A DNA stretch of 45,318 nt from an uncultured Truepera sp. (GTDB taxonomy: Bacteria; Deinococcota; Deinococci; Deinococcales; Trueperaceae). The notes beneath the pieces were generated by a model. It worked only from the letters and a program-made list of their open reading frames with translations. It made no database searches and was not told the origin of the DNA. Of the stretch, positions 28,618-40,884 are shown piece after piece (the stretch's first letter is position 1; every line of letters starts with the position of its first letter). The stretch spans positions 1-45,318 of the forward strand of contig CADCWP010000366.1 in NCBI GenBank assembly GCA_902806425.1. Direction: 5' to 3'. The translations under genes and the position numbers were made by a program.

Positions 28618-28623
28618 AGTATG
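28618..28623 (-). promoter_or_regulatory. -10 box CATACT, leaderless promoter of the lipoprotein gene
   Basis: Minus-strand CATACT, six bases, then GTG 28611. One mismatch from TATACT. Confidence 0.45.
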
Positions 28624-28794
28624 CCCCGCAACCATCCGCGTGTCAAACCAGTTAGACGAGCTTCCAAAGTTTCAAAATACTCAGGGACGTCGGCAGCGGG
28701 TTTTGCCGGAGCTAAACCGTGTCCAACTTCAACCCCGGCGACACATCGCTCTCAAACACACCGTTTCTTAAGAGCATCAGCTGGTGGATGTCAA

Positions 28795-31725
<2,931 letters not shown>

Positions 31726-31731
31726 GCCTCT

Positions 31732-31737
31732 AGTCTA
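31732..31737 (-). promoter_or_regulatory. -10 box TAGACT, leaderless promoter of ftsK
   Basis: Minus-strand TAGACT, six bases, then GTG 31725. It is identical in sequence to the boxes before the AI-2E, methyltransferase and QNG1 genes. Confidence 0.6.
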
Positions 31738-31778
31738 CCAACGTGCCCGCGTCCAGCTCACGCCTTCGTGCCTCCAGC

Positions 31779-33029
31779 TCACGCCTTTGTCTCGGCTTCG
31801 TCGGAAACGGGAACCGCCAGCACGACGTCTCGGCCCTCGCCGGTATAGGCGGGCCTTTTAAGCAAATAGGTCTCCAACATCACCTTGATAAGCGCCGCTG
31901 TCGGCACCGCGAAGATCGCCCCGACCAGACCGAACGCGCCCAAGCCGAAGGTGATGGCGATCAGCACCGTGACCGGGTGCAGATTGGTGGACTTCGACAA
32001 GATAAAAGGCGAGAGCAGATTGCCCTCCAGCTGATTGGCGACGACGAACAAAATGACCACGAAGAGCGCCGAGGTAAAGGGCGTGCTGGTCGTAAGCGCC
32101 AACAGAACAGCCGGAACCGCCCCCACGATAGGCCCCAGATACGGCACCAGATTGAGCACCGCCGCCAGAAAGGAGATGGCGAGCGCAAGATTTATACCTA
32201 TCAGCCTCAGCCCGAGATAGAGAAACACGCCCAAAATCACCGCGATAAGAAGCTGTCCGCGCAGGTAGCCGCCGACCGCCAAATCGAGCTGCTTACCCGT
32301 GTCCTTGTAGACCGGACGGTAACGGAGGGGGACGAAGCGCTTGAAGTTGGCGATAAACTTGGGAAAATCGTTGAGGAAGTAGGCGCTGGCGACCAGGATC
32401 AGAAATACTTGCAGCGTCGTCGAAAAGATGCCGGTCGCGCTCGAGAGCAAAAAGCCCGGACCACGGTTGAGGATGTTCTCGAGCAGGTTTGTAAGCCCGT
32501 CCGCCGCCTGCGTAAACACCGCCAAGATGCGCGCTTCAACCTCCTGCGAGACGTCCGTACTGCCCGCGCGAACTCCAAAACGGTCGGCTAAAAAGCCCGG
32601 CAGCGACTCCTGCCAGCTCGCAAAAAAGTTCGACGCGTTGGTGATAACCGGCCCCAGGGCGTCGAGCGCCCGTGGCAAGGCGTTGACAAAGCGGCCGAGT
32701 TCGGTTACGACCTGCGTTAACAGGTACGTTCCAAAGACGAGCAGCAGCACCACCAAAATGTAGACGATAACTGTCGCCAGCGCCCGCCGTATCCCTACGC
32801 GCCTGAGGCCGTTCACGACCGGGTTCAGAACGTAGGCGATGACAAAACCGACGATGGCCGTTTGCAGCGCGAACGCGTACCTATCCCAAAAAAAGATCAG
32901 CAGCCAGACAACCCCGATAAGCAGCACCAGCTGCACCGCGGCCCGCACCCAGACGTTGCGCCAGACGACCTCGAAGGCGGTCGGGTTTCTTACGGCTTCG
33001 CGCTCCGCGCGCGCCTTTTCGGTGCTCAC
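31779..33029 (-). CDS. AI-2E family transporter (PerM/YdbI-like)
   Basis: A 416-residue integral membrane protein with about eight helices: two near residues 30-75, one near 90-108, then a soluble loop (about 115-200), then a cluster from 210 on. VIAYVLNPVVNGLRR, LNLVPYLGPIVGAVPAVLLAL and NQLEGNLLSPFILSKS (a QxxxGxxxxP-like segment) are the family's hallmark segments. Members export small molecules or ions; few are proven autoinducer exporters, so the substrate is open. GTG 33029 follows TAGACT by six bases. Confidence 0.9.
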   Translation of the reverse strand: MSTEKARAEREAVRNPTAFEVVWRNVWVRAAVQLVLLIGVVWLLIFFWDRYAFALQTAIVGFVIAYVLNPVVNGLRRVGIRRALATVIVYILVVLLLVFGTYLLTQVVTELGRFVNALPRALDALGPVITNASNFFASWQESLPGFLADRFGVRAGSTDVSQEVEARILAVFTQAADGLTNLLENILNRGPGFLLSSATGIFSTTLQVFLILVASAYFLNDFPKFIANFKRFVPLRYRPVYKDTGKQLDLAVGGYLRGQLLIAVILGVFLYLGLRLIGINLALAISFLAAVLNLVPYLGPIVGAVPAVLLALTTSTPFTSALFVVILFVVANQLEGNLLSPFILSKSTNLHPVTVLIAITFGLGAFGLVGAIFAVPTAALIKVMLETYLLKRPAYTGEGRDVVLAVPVSDEAETKA

Positions 33030-33035
33030 GTGCTG

Positions 33036-33041
33036 AGTCTA
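33036..33041 (-). promoter_or_regulatory. -10 box TAGACT, leaderless promoter of the AI-2E transporter gene
   Basis: Minus-strand TAGACT, six bases, then GTG 33029. The 215 bases between this box and the rpmB terminator hold no gene, tRNA or clear RNA structure that I can see. Confidence 0.6.
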
Positions 33042-33234
33042 GCATGGGCCTGCATAGGTACCCCAGCCGGTAAGCGCCTCTGGTCTAGGTAGTCTTCGGC
33101 GCAAACGTCTTAACACCTGTGACCCGCTCCTTTCAAAGAGAAGCTGAGCGTCGCCTGCACTTGGGGCTGTCGCCGCTGCTCGCACACACTTTTACGCGAC
33201 GTTTTCACGGCACAAGCAAGACCTATGTTAGACA

Positions 33235-33265
33235 GGCAAAAAATAAAAAAGGCTCCGAAGAGCCC
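33235..33265 (-). terminator. Rho-independent terminator of rpmB
   Basis: On the minus strand a perfect five-base-pair stem GGCTC/GAGCC closes a TTCG loop (33251-33264), followed at once by TTTTTTATTTTTT. It begins about 20 bases after the rpmB stop. Confidence 0.9.
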
Positions 33266-33285
33266 TTGGCGCAACTTAACGATCT

Positions 33286-33513
33286 CTAAAGGCCGACTGT
33301 CTTACCCGCGCGTATGCACGACGTACAGACGCGCGCGCCGCGGGCGTTGCCGCCGCTATGTATTTTGACGCGCTGCAAGTTAGGGAGTTTCCACACCTTG
33401 GTGATGCCGGTCGTTTTTTTACCGACGCCACCTTCGCGCTTCGCCTTACCACTCTGCACGACCTTGTTACCGACTACGGGGTGTTTCCCGCAGATTGCAC
33501 ATACTTTTGCCAT
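33286..33513 (-). CDS. rpmB: 50S ribosomal protein L28
   Basis: A 75-residue protein of the large ribosomal subunit. The zinc-ribbon form is present with CAIC near the N-terminus and CTSC near the end. GVGKKTTGITKVWKLPNLQRV is close to L28 of Thermus and Deinococcus. ATG 33513 is preceded by AAGGTGA, and the ten further open codons upstream are not needed. The gene is a single-gene unit with its own promoter and a strong terminator. Confidence 0.95.
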   Translation of the reverse strand: MAKVCAICGKHPVVGNKVVQSGKAKREGGVGKKTTGITKVWKLPNLQRVKIHSGGNARGARVCTSCIRAGKTVGL

Positions 33514-33552
33514 CACGTCACCTTTCGCCCGAGTCGGGCTCAAAACCTTGTG

Positions 33553-33582
33553 ATTTTAGCACACTCAGCGTTTTATAAGCAA
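33553..33582 (-). promoter_or_regulatory. Promoter of rpmB
   Basis: Minus-strand TTGCTT (33577-33582) and TAAAAT (33553-33558) are 18 bases apart, a standard housekeeping promoter. It overlaps the end of the upstream methyltransferase gene and gives a leader of about 35 bases with a ribosome site. Confidence 0.6.
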
Positions 33583-34659
33583 ATACACGTGGGGGTGGTG
33601 GCCGCCGTGAAAAACCCTGAACTGCTGCAAGACTTCCCAGCTGCTCTGGGCAGCGAGCACCCGTTCCAAGAGCCTGAGTTCATGTGTGAGCAGGACCAAG
33701 CGCCCACCCGACGTGGCGACACGCGCGAACTCACCTAAGAGTGCCGGGTAAAGGGCAGCGTTGCCCGTATGCGACCCGACCGCGTCGCCCCACGGTGGGT
33801 CGGTGACGATAACGTCGACGCTTTCCGACTCGAGCCCCGTAGCGGTAGCGTCGGCCTCGAACAGTTCAACGCTGGTCAAGCCAGCAGCCTGAGCATTTTG
33901 AAGGCTGCACGCCAGCGCCGCCGGGTTGAGGTCGCAGCCCACAAGCCGCGCCGGAGAGACCAGCCCCTGCTCGATCAGCAGCGTCCCGGAGCCGCACATG
34001 GGGTTAAAGACGCGTTCACCCTCCCTCACGTCGGCAAGCCGCAGCATCACCGCCGCGAGCGCCGCGTTAAGGCCGCCCGCGAGGTTACATACACGCCAGG
34101 GCCTCGAGGAAAGGGGGCGCGGCGTGAGGCGGAGCAGAACTTCCCAGCCCGCGCCGGTCTGCGCCCGCCGGACCCGCACGAGCAGCTCGCCCTCGTCCGG
34201 AACGTGAGGCAAACCCGTCTCCTGCGATAGCACCTCGGTAAGCCGGACAAAGACCGCCGAATCGCTCCCCGCCGCGCTCAGCCTAAAACTCTTGAACGCC
34301 TGCCGACTTCCAAGCGTGGCGACGGCCTCTCGGAGCCGTGACAGATGTTCGTGGCCCAGGAGGGCTCTAGGGCGCGGCACCGCGAAGTGCAGCGTCTGAT
34401 AGACCGCGACCACGGTACGCAGATGGACGAGTTTGGCGGGGTTCCCGACGAAGCGAAACCCCACCGCGCCCTCCTCTACCCGGACCTGCTGCACGCCCGC
34501 AACGCCTTTGAGCTCAGCTACGGCGAAGGGCTCGAGCCCTGGCAGCACCTCGGCCTCGAAGTCCGTCACGGTATGCGTGTGCGTCTGCGCTTGGGGACGC
34601 CCATCGTCCGGACGTGTGGTGCCCGGTTTAGGGTCGAGGGGTCGTCTGCGTGAAGGCAC
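33565..34659 (-). CDS. THUMP-type RNA N2-guanosine methyltransferase (TrmN/RlmL-like)
   Basis: A 364-residue protein. The N-terminal part (about residues 20-170) follows the THUMP/ferredoxin-like RNA-binding layout, starting DFEAEVLPGLEPFAVAEL. The C-terminal UPF0020 Rossmann domain has NPMCGSGTLLIEQ for S-adenosylmethionine and TDPPWGDAVG as the catalytic motif IV. Closest known roles are tRNA m2G6 methylation (TrmN of Thermus) or 23S rRNA m2G methylation. The frame is open upstream to 35097, but that part lies antisense to hemW; GTG 34659 follows a TAGACT box by seven bases and is the real start. Confidence 0.85.
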   Translation of the reverse strand: MPSRRRPLDPKPGTTRPDDGRPQAQTHTHTVTDFEAEVLPGLEPFAVAELKGVAGVQQVRVEEGAVGFRFVGNPAKLVHLRTVVAVYQTLHFAVPRPRALLGHEHLSRLREAVATLGSRQAFKSFRLSAAGSDSAVFVRLTEVLSQETGLPHVPDEGELLVRVRRAQTGAGWEVLLRLTPRPLSSRPWRVCNLAGGLNAALAAVMLRLADVREGERVFNPMCGSGTLLIEQGLVSPARLVGCDLNPAALACSLQNAQAAGLTSVELFEADATATGLESESVDVIVTDPPWGDAVGSHTGNAALYPALLGEFARVATSGGRLVLLTHELRLLERVLAAQSSWEVLQQFRVFHGGHHPHVYLLIKR

Positions 34660-34666
34660 GCCTTTA

Positions 34667-34672
34667 AGTCTA
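34667..34672 (-). promoter_or_regulatory. -10 box TAGACT, leaderless promoter of the methyltransferase gene
   Basis: Minus-strand TAGACT, seven bases, then GTG 34659. Back to back with the hemW box at 34725-34730. Confidence 0.6.
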
Positions 34673-34724
34673 CCGGACGGGGCGCACCCGGCACCACACA
34701 ACGCCCCGGCGCGCGCAGCCCCCG

Positions 34725-34730
34725 TAAGCT
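34725..34730 (+). promoter_or_regulatory. -10 box TAAGCT, leaderless promoter of hemW
   Basis: TAAGCT, seven bases, then ATG 34738. The AAGGGG touching the ATG is too close to be a ribosome site. Confidence 0.5.
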
Positions 34731-34737
34731 TAAGGGG

Positions 34738-35832
34738 ATGCCCCGCGCCCTCTACCTGCACGTTCCCTTCTGTCCCAAAGTGTGTCCTTACTGCGACTTT
34801 CACAAGATGCGGCGGAGCGAAGGGTTGGTCGCGGCGTATCTGAAACGGTTGCGCTCGGAGGCCGGAGCACTTTACGCCGAGTTTCCAGGTGAGCTGGATA
34901 CGGTCTATTTCGGCGGCGGCACCCCGTCTCACCTGAAAGACGACGAGCTGGCCTTCGTGGTAGAAACGTTGCGGCGGACCTGGGGATTTCCGGGGAAACT
35001 CGAGACGACGCTCGAGGCCGACCCGCTGACCTTTGACAAGGCCCGCCTGGAGACCTTTAAGGCGCTCGGCTTCAACCGGCTTTCCATCGGCTTGCAATCG
35101 ACGCAGGACGAGGTTTTGCGGTTTTTAGGGCGGCAGCATAACGGCCAAGAAGGTTTGGCGGCGGTCAAGCTGGCTCTGGCGGCTGGCTTCACCGTCTCCG
35201 CCGACCTGATCACCGCAGTACCCGGTCAGGATGCTGCGCGCGACCTCCACACGCTCGCACAGACCGGCGTGCCGCACATGAGTGTCTACAACCTGACGGT
35301 TGAACCGAACACACCCTTTGCGCGGCGGGGTATCCGGGTGGACGAGGACAGAGAGGCCGACGACTACGCCCTTGCCGACGCGGTGCTCTCACGCTACGGG
35401 CTGGCGCGCTACGAGGTCTCGAGCCACGCCCAACCCGGTTTCGAGACCAAGCACAACGGGGTCTACTGGTCGGGCGAGCACTTTCTGGCGTTAGGGCCGT
35501 CAGCAGCGAGTTTCGTCCCGGCACCCACGGGATTAGGTGAGCGCCGCACGAACCCGCACATCAGGGGCTGGTTGACGGGAGAAGCGCCGGAAGTGCTGAG
35601 CGTAGGGCCGCTCGAGTTCGTCCAAGACGTGCTGATGACTGGACTCAGGACGCGGCGCGGGGTCGATTTAGCTCGCCTTGATGAGCGTGCGGGCTTCGAT
35701 GTAAGCGCGCATTACGCCGCCGAGTTGCAAAGGCTGATGGAGGCCGGGCTGCTCGAGTGCTCTGGCCCCTACCTGCGCGCAACCGAAAAGGGGTTGACGC
35801 AGCTTAACAGTGTGGTTGCCGCCTTTTTTTAG
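34738..35832 (+). CDS. hemW: HemW-like radical SAM heme chaperone
   Basis: A 364-residue protein. LHVPFCPKVCPYCDFHK carries the CxxxCxxC cluster motif at the very N-terminus, as in HemW and HemN. YFGGGTPSHL and RLSIGLQSTQDEVLRFLGRQH bind SAM. KHNGVYWSGEHFLALGPSAASF is the HemW-specific NxxYW region. HemW delivers heme and lacks the coproporphyrinogen oxidase residues of true HemN, which are also not evident here. Length is typical. It diverges from the methyltransferase gene. Confidence 0.92.
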   Translation: MPRALYLHVPFCPKVCPYCDFHKMRRSEGLVAAYLKRLRSEAGALYAEFPGELDTVYFGGGTPSHLKDDELAFVVETLRRTWGFPGKLETTLEADPLTFDKARLETFKALGFNRLSIGLQSTQDEVLRFLGRQHNGQEGLAAVKLALAAGFTVSADLITAVPGQDAARDLHTLAQTGVPHMSVYNLTVEPNTPFARRGIRVDEDREADDYALADAVLSRYGLARYEVSSHAQPGFETKHNGVYWSGEHFLALGPSAASFVPAPTGLGERRTNPHIRGWLTGEAPEVLSVGPLEFVQDVLMTGLRTRRGVDLARLDERAGFDVSAHYAAELQRLMEAGLLECSGPYLRATEKGLTQLNSVVAAFF

Positions 35833-35923
35833 GGCTCGAGCCTGCTTTGCAAGTTGGTCTACTATATGCGCGGCAACAATTGACAGCGCCGTCGCCGTCC
35901 TTTCCGGACGTACCGAAAAGAGC

Positions 35924-36028
35924 ATGGGCTCACAGCTCATCTGGCTGCCCGGACCTTTAACGGGCGTCTTGGTATGGGCTCTGTTGCGACGCCCACACCG
36001 GCGAAAATCGGAGACAAGGCAAGTTTAA
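35924..36028 (+). CDS. Possible 34-residue membrane microprotein
   Basis: From ATG 35924 the frame gives one hydrophobic helix (LIWLPGPLTGVLVWALL) and a very basic tail, the layout of small membrane proteins. A possible -10 TACTAT lies at 35860-35865; no good ribosome site. Its stop overlaps the GDH stop by four bases. Support is weak and the ORF may be chance. The rest of the 192-base gap after hemW shows nothing else. Confidence 0.22.
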   Translation: MGSQLIWLPGPLTGVLVWALLRRPHRRKSETRQV

Positions 36029-39000
36029 GCAGCTCTCAGCATCCCCTGCAACAACCCCCTGAGCACCCCACCACTTGCCAAGCCCACCTCACCCGCACGT
36101 AGCACCTCGGAGAGCGTGGCATCGTAGCGCCTGAGGAGCTGCGGGTACTGAGCTAGAAAGACTTCAGGATCAGCCGTGCCGCTGCGGATAAAGCGGACGC
36201 TGAGCCCGACCTGTACCTGCCGCAGCTCCATGACGAGAGCGCTGAGCGCGATTTTTTCCCACTTGCTCTGTGTCCTGAGAGCGGCGAGCGTACCCTGCAC
36301 GAGGCCGAGCGATAGGCGTTCGCCGAGCGCGTAGAGGTGCCGCGCCGCGTTCTCGGTAGTGGTCTCGGTCTCGTTGGCCACGTCGACGACGCCCATCGCG
36401 CTCGGCAGATACGGAAGACTCGAGAGGTCGGCGGCAAGTTCCGGCGTGAACCCGGCCTCCTCCAAGGCGTGCTGTCGGGCCTTGTAACGCTCGCGTTCGG
36501 GCTCGCTCAGCAGCCCGCTCAAGCTGCGGCGTAGCGCAGTAAGCGGTGCCCCGTACCGGGCCATAAACGCCGGTACCGATATGTCGGTGCCGCCCAGAAG
36601 AGGCCACGCTACGACCTCCCCAACCACGCGCACGAAGACGTCGAGCTGCTCGTACTGCGCCTCGACCCCCGCAGCGCTCCCCAAGATGCTCGCCCGCAGC
36701 GTGGGCGCGTCCAGGATATCGAGGGCCAAAAGCGCGGCCCGGACGACCTCGACGGGGCTCGAGCCTGTGTCCTGGAGCGTCCTATGCACGAAGCTGACGC
36801 CTAAAAGGTCGATAGTCCCATTTGTGAACTGCGTGGCGATGATTTCGCGCCGCAACGGGTGTGACCGGATGGCCTCGGGGTAGCGCGCCTGGAGCACCTT
36901 GGGGAAATAGGAGAATAGATAGTGCTGGAACGCCGGTTCATCGGGCAAGTCGGTTTCGAGCAGGCGGCGGTAGAGGCCCATCTTGGTGTACGCCATCAAG
37001 ACGGCGAGTTCAGGGCGGGTGTAGGGGTGTTCTAAAGTCTTAGCAGTCGGCAAAAACTCGACCGCCGGACGCAACCCGCCCCGTTCGGCCAGATACTCCT
37101 GCAAAGACGCGAAGAGCGCCCCTTCGCCCGCCGCCTGCCGCTCGGCCAGCGACAGTGAAAGGGCCTGCCGCGCGTTGTCCCCCAGGACGAGCGCGCCCAC
37201 CTCCGGCGTCATCTCACGGAGCAGGGCGTTGCGCGCGCCAAAGTCCAGCGTGCCGTCCTTAACGAGCGGTTGCAGCAGCACCTTGAGGTTGACCTCGTGG
37301 TCGGACATGTCGACCCCGGCGGAGTTGTCTACCGCGTCGGTGTTGATGCGGCCCCCCGCGCGGGCGTACTGGGCGCGGGCGAGCTGGGTAAACCCTAGAT
37401 TGCCGCCCTCCCCCACAACCCGGGCGCGCAGCTCGGAGGCGTCTACCCGCACCGCGTTGTTGCTGCTGTCACCGACCCCGGCGTGCGTCTCAGCGGTCGC
37501 CTTGACGTAGGTACCGACGCCACCGTTCCAGAACAAGTCGGCGGGCATCTTGAGAATCGCCCGGATGAGGTCCTGACCGGACAGCGCCGCCTCGGCTACG
37601 CCCAGCATGGCCCGCACGGGCGGGGTCAGCGGTATGCGTTTGGCAAAGCGCGAGTAGACGCCGCCCCCTTCGCTGATGCGCGCCTTGTCGTAGTCGTCCC
37701 AGGTCGAGCGCGGCAGCCCGAACAGCCGACGCCGTTCAGCAAAGCTGATCGCCGGGTCGGGGTCGGGGTCTAAAAAGATGTGCAGGTGGTTAAAGGCTGC
37801 CCGCAGCCGGATCGTCTTTGTGTACAGGAGTCCGTTGCCGAACACGTCGCCGGACATATCGCCGATCCCGAAAACCGTCACGGGGTCACGTATGACGTCG
37901 ACGCCCAGCTCGAGGAAATGCCGCTTCACGCTCTCCCACGCTCCCCGCGCGGTGATGCCCTCGGCTTTGTGGTCGTAGCCGTACGAGCCGCCTGAGGCGA
38001 AGGCGTCACCCAGCCAGAAGTCGTACTCGGCGGCGGTCGCGTTCGCCAGGTCCGAAAACGTCGCGGTCCCCTTGTCGGCGGCGACGACCAGATACGGGTC
38101 GGGCTCGTCGTAAATCACCAGATTTGCCGGAGACACGGCCTCGCCGCCTACCAAATTGTCGGTCAGGTCTAGAAGGCCGCGCAGATAAATCTGATACTGC
38201 TCCCGGACAAAAGCCTGCAAGGCGTCACGTTCGGCGGGCGCTCTCTTGAGGACAAATCCGCCCTTGGAACCGACGGGGACGATGACAGCGTTTTTAGCCA
38301 TCTGAGTTTTCATCAAACCCAAAACCTCGGTGCGGAAGTCGTCAGGGCGGTCGCTCCAGCGCAGGCCACCGCGGGCGACCCGGCCCCCGCGCAGGTGTGT
38401 TCCCTCGACGTGCGGGGCCGACACCGCGATCTCAAACAGCGGGCGTGGTTCGGGCATGTGGGTGACGCGCTCAGATTCCAACTTAAACGAGATGTAGGGC
38501 TTGTCCAGAAAGTAGTTCGTTCGCACCGCTGCGTCGACCAAGTTGCCGAGACGCCGCAACGCCTCATCTTCGGGCAACGACGACACCGCCTGCAAGCCCT
38601 CTTCAAAGGCGGCCTCGGCGGCCCCCACCTTCGCCTCGCGTTCGGCGACGCCGGGCGCGAACTTCAGCTCGAACAGTTCGGTCAGCGTTGCCGCCAGCGC
38701 CGGATGTTTAAGGAGCGTGTCGCGGATAAAGGCTCGGCTGACGCTCCCGGTGAGCTGCGCGGCGTACATCTGCAAGGCCCTGAGCAGCGCGACCTGCCGC
38801 ACGCTGAGACCCGCGTAGAGCACCAGGCAGCCCAGGCGGTCGTTTTCGGCTTCCCCTTGCAGAAGTGCCCGCAGCGCTGCCCGTAGGCGGTCGCCGTCGC
38901 GCCCGACGTGTAGGGGCGCGCCGTTACTGTCTTGCACCCGGAAGATGTCCAGACCGCAGACCGACGCATCTGTGGATCCAGTGGTACCCGGTTTAAAGGT

Positions 39001-40818
39001 GTCCAGCTCAAAGGTGTACGAGACCTGCTCGAGTACCCGGAGACCCAAGTTCTCGAGAAGCGGCAGCACGTCGCTTAACACCAGCGTCCGACCCAGATGA
39101 TAGACCTCGAGGTGACTCGCCTCCCGGCCCAGCCCCTGCTGCGACGCGTGCGCGGGCTGTTGCGGGTTGAGCAGGTTGATGACGAAGGGTGCGTGCGCCA
39201 ACCCCCCTAAACTCTCCACGTCGCGCAGCGCCGTTTCGGGCGTCGTTTCGGCCCGGTAGCGTTCACCGAACGCCCCCAGGTAACGCCCCGCCAACCGCTC
39301 CCCCGCCGCCTGACCCCGGCTCCGCACCAGCAGCTCAGAAAGTGTGTCGTCCCAACTGCGGGCGAGGGCTCTGACGCCCGCCTCAAGCGCCCCCACGTCG
39401 AGCGTGCGGTAATCGGTTTCCGTCGAGAAGAAAAAGTGGAACCGGACCCCCTCCTCGTCCTCACCGAGCGCCAGCTGATAGTCAGTATGGGTCGCGCTCA
39501 GCCGCTCCGCTAAAAACGCCTGCACCTTGCGCCTGAGGGCCGTATTAAAGCGCTCGCGCGGCATGATGACCATGACCGCCAGCCCCCTTGCCAACGGGTC
39601 GGGGCGGAGCGTCAGGCGCACCCCCCCGGCCTGCGCGGTCGTCATCACGGTGCGGAGGTCGCGTTGCAGCCGCGCCGCGTCGCTCCAGAAGAGTTCGTCA
39701 CGGGGCACCGAGTTAAACACCGAGACGAGCTGCTTAAAATCGTGCGAGCCGCGTTCAGCGCCGTCAAGCTCCAGCACGAGCCGCAGCTTGCGCCGCAAGA
39801 TGGGCGTCTCCTCGACCGGCGTGGCGAGCGCCTTCGAGGTAAAAAGGCCGACGAAGCGGCCCTCGCCAACGAAAGCACCGCCTTGCACCTTTTTGACGCC
39901 GATGTAGTCCATCCGCACCGGGCGGTGAACGGTCGCTTCGGCGTTTGTCTTGCTGACCGTCAGCACGCGCCCGCTGAGGACGCGCTCGCGCAGCGCCTCG
40001 GGCAGCTTGGAGAGCGGCACGGGCGCCATGTAGGCGCTTGTCGGTTTGCTCAGCACCCCGAGCCCTGAACCTGGCGTAACCTGCAAACTCGGCCTGCCCG
40101 CGTGCTCCAGCACGTCGTACTCGCGGAATCCCAAAAAGACGAAATTGTCGGCGACCAGCCAGCGCAAAAAGGCGGCGTAGTCCTCCATCTCTTCGGCGCG
40201 CGCGCCCTGCATGGCCTCGGCGCGCGCGTCCAGCTCACGCGCGTGCGCCTCGGCTCGCGCCCGCATCGCGCTGTGGTCGCGGGTGGCGAGCAGCAGGTCG
40301 TTTAGAACACGCTTCACGCCTCCAGCCAGCTCCGCTTGGGCGTCCGCCCCGACGCGGGTGACAAAAAAGAGTTCGAGCGCCTCCCTACTCCCCTCGCCGC
40401 CGTCACCCAGCCCCGACGCGTCGAAAACGCTCGAGACGCGCCCGGCGGCGTCTCGCTCTACGCCCACGATGGGATGAAGCAGGTGCGCGACTTCGAGCCC
40501 CTGCCGCTTCACCTCGGCCCGCACCGAGTCGACGATAAAGGGCCGGTCGGGGAGGGTCACCTCGAGGACCGTGTAAGGCACCGTCCAGCCGTGCGTCTCC
40601 AGGGTGGGGTTGTAGGCGCGCACCTTTAACTCAGCCGCTCCCTCTAAAAAGCTGAGCGCCCCACCTCCCAGCGCCGAGAGCGCTTCGGGGCTGAAATGCT
40701 CGAGCAGACTCGGCGTAGCGCGCTCGAAAAGCAGGCCCACCAGCCTTTCGGAGGGCGACGTTCGGCTGCGGCGACTGTGTTTGACAAACTGCTGTAACTG
40801 GTTTAGGGTCGCGGGCAC
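36025..40818 (-). CDS. NAD-specific glutamate dehydrogenase, large (180 kDa) class
   Basis: A 1597-residue enzyme that turns glutamate into 2-oxoglutarate and ammonia, mainly for amino-acid catabolism. The N-terminal half contains ACT-like regulatory regions (about residues 1-680). The catalytic core lies at about 780-1200, with GGLRWSDRPDDFRTEVLGLMKTQMAKNAVIVPVGSKGGFV around the substrate-binding lysines (position given from 38250 to 38370) and FGIGDMSGDVFGNGLL in the NAD domain; the C-terminal helical domain is full length. GTG 40818 is chosen because AAGGAGG at 40827-40833 lies eight bases upstream. Unlike many neighbours it has a real leader, with a dyad over a TATACT -10 at 40885-40895. 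Confidence 0.93.
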   Translation of the reverse strand: MPATLNQLQQFVKHSRRSRTSPSERLVGLLFERATPSLLEHFSPEALSALGGGALSFLEGAAELKVRAYNPTLETHGWTVPYTVLEVTLPDRPFIVDSVRAEVKRQGLEVAHLLHPIVGVERDAAGRVSSVFDASGLGDGGEGSREALELFFVTRVGADAQAELAGGVKRVLNDLLLATRDHSAMRARAEAHARELDARAEAMQGARAEEMEDYAAFLRWLVADNFVFLGFREYDVLEHAGRPSLQVTPGSGLGVLSKPTSAYMAPVPLSKLPEALRERVLSGRVLTVSKTNAEATVHRPVRMDYIGVKKVQGGAFVGEGRFVGLFTSKALATPVEETPILRRKLRLVLELDGAERGSHDFKQLVSVFNSVPRDELFWSDAARLQRDLRTVMTTAQAGGVRLTLRPDPLARGLAVMVIMPRERFNTALRRKVQAFLAERLSATHTDYQLALGEDEEGVRFHFFFSTETDYRTLDVGALEAGVRALARSWDDTLSELLVRSRGQAAGERLAGRYLGAFGERYRAETTPETALRDVESLGGLAHAPFVINLLNPQQPAHASQQGLGREASHLEVYHLGRTLVLSDVLPLLENLGLRVLEQVSYTFELDTFKPGTTGSTDASVCGLDIFRVQDSNGAPLHVGRDGDRLRAALRALLQGEAENDRLGCLVLYAGLSVRQVALLRALQMYAAQLTGSVSRAFIRDTLLKHPALAATLTELFELKFAPGVAEREAKVGAAEAAFEEGLQAVSSLPEDEALRRLGNLVDAAVRTNYFLDKPYISFKLESERVTHMPEPRPLFEIAVSAPHVEGTHLRGGRVARGGLRWSDRPDDFRTEVLGLMKTQMAKNAVIVPVGSKGGFVLKRAPAERDALQAFVREQYQIYLRGLLDLTDNLVGGEAVSPANLVIYDEPDPYLVVAADKGTATFSDLANATAAEYDFWLGDAFASGGSYGYDHKAEGITARGAWESVKRHFLELGVDVIRDPVTVFGIGDMSGDVFGNGLLYTKTIRLRAAFNHLHIFLDPDPDPAISFAERRRLFGLPRSTWDDYDKARISEGGGVYSRFAKRIPLTPPVRAMLGVAEAALSGQDLIRAILKMPADLFWNGGVGTYVKATAETHAGVGDSSNNAVRVDASELRARVVGEGGNLGFTQLARAQYARAGGRINTDAVDNSAGVDMSDHEVNLKVLLQPLVKDGTLDFGARNALLREMTPEVGALVLGDNARQALSLSLAERQAAGEGALFASLQEYLAERGGLRPAVEFLPTAKTLEHPYTRPELAVLMAYTKMGLYRRLLETDLPDEPAFQHYLFSYFPKVLQARYPEAIRSHPLRREIIATQFTNGTIDLLGVSFVHRTLQDTGSSPVEVVRAALLALDILDAPTLRASILGSAAGVEAQYEQLDVFVRVVGEVVAWPLLGGTDISVPAFMARYGAPLTALRRSLSGLLSEPERERYKARQHALEEAGFTPELAADLSSLPYLPSAMGVVDVANETETTTENAARHLYALGERLSLGLVQGTLAALRTQSKWEKIALSALVMELRQVQVGLSVRFIRSGTADPEVFLAQYPQLLRRYDATLSEVLRAGEVGLASGGVLRGLLQGMLRAA

Positions 40819-40884
40819 GGTGTACCCCTCCTTTTTAGCGGGCTCGGGACAGCCACGGGCACCCGGAGCATGAAGTTTTGAATA

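Noticed and set aside
33000-33050. A nine-codon minus-strand ORF whose stop overlaps the start of the AI-2E gene
   Set aside because: It spans the TAGACT box itself, so it would lie upstream of the transcript start.
33046-33234. Gap between the AI-2E gene and the rpmB terminator as a possible tRNA or small RNA gene
   Set aside because: No cloverleaf, no CCA end and no separate terminator could be drawn; nothing specific is visible.
34660-35097. A 146-codon open extension upstream of the RNA methyltransferase
   Set aside because: It runs antisense through hemW, has no family likeness, and the TAGACT box with GTG 34659 explains the true start.
35815-35836. T-run plus GGCTCGAGCC palindrome at the end of hemW, resembling a terminator
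   Set aside because: The T-run lies before, not after, the palindrome on the plus strand, and on the minus strand it reads as A's. It is one more CTCGAG site.
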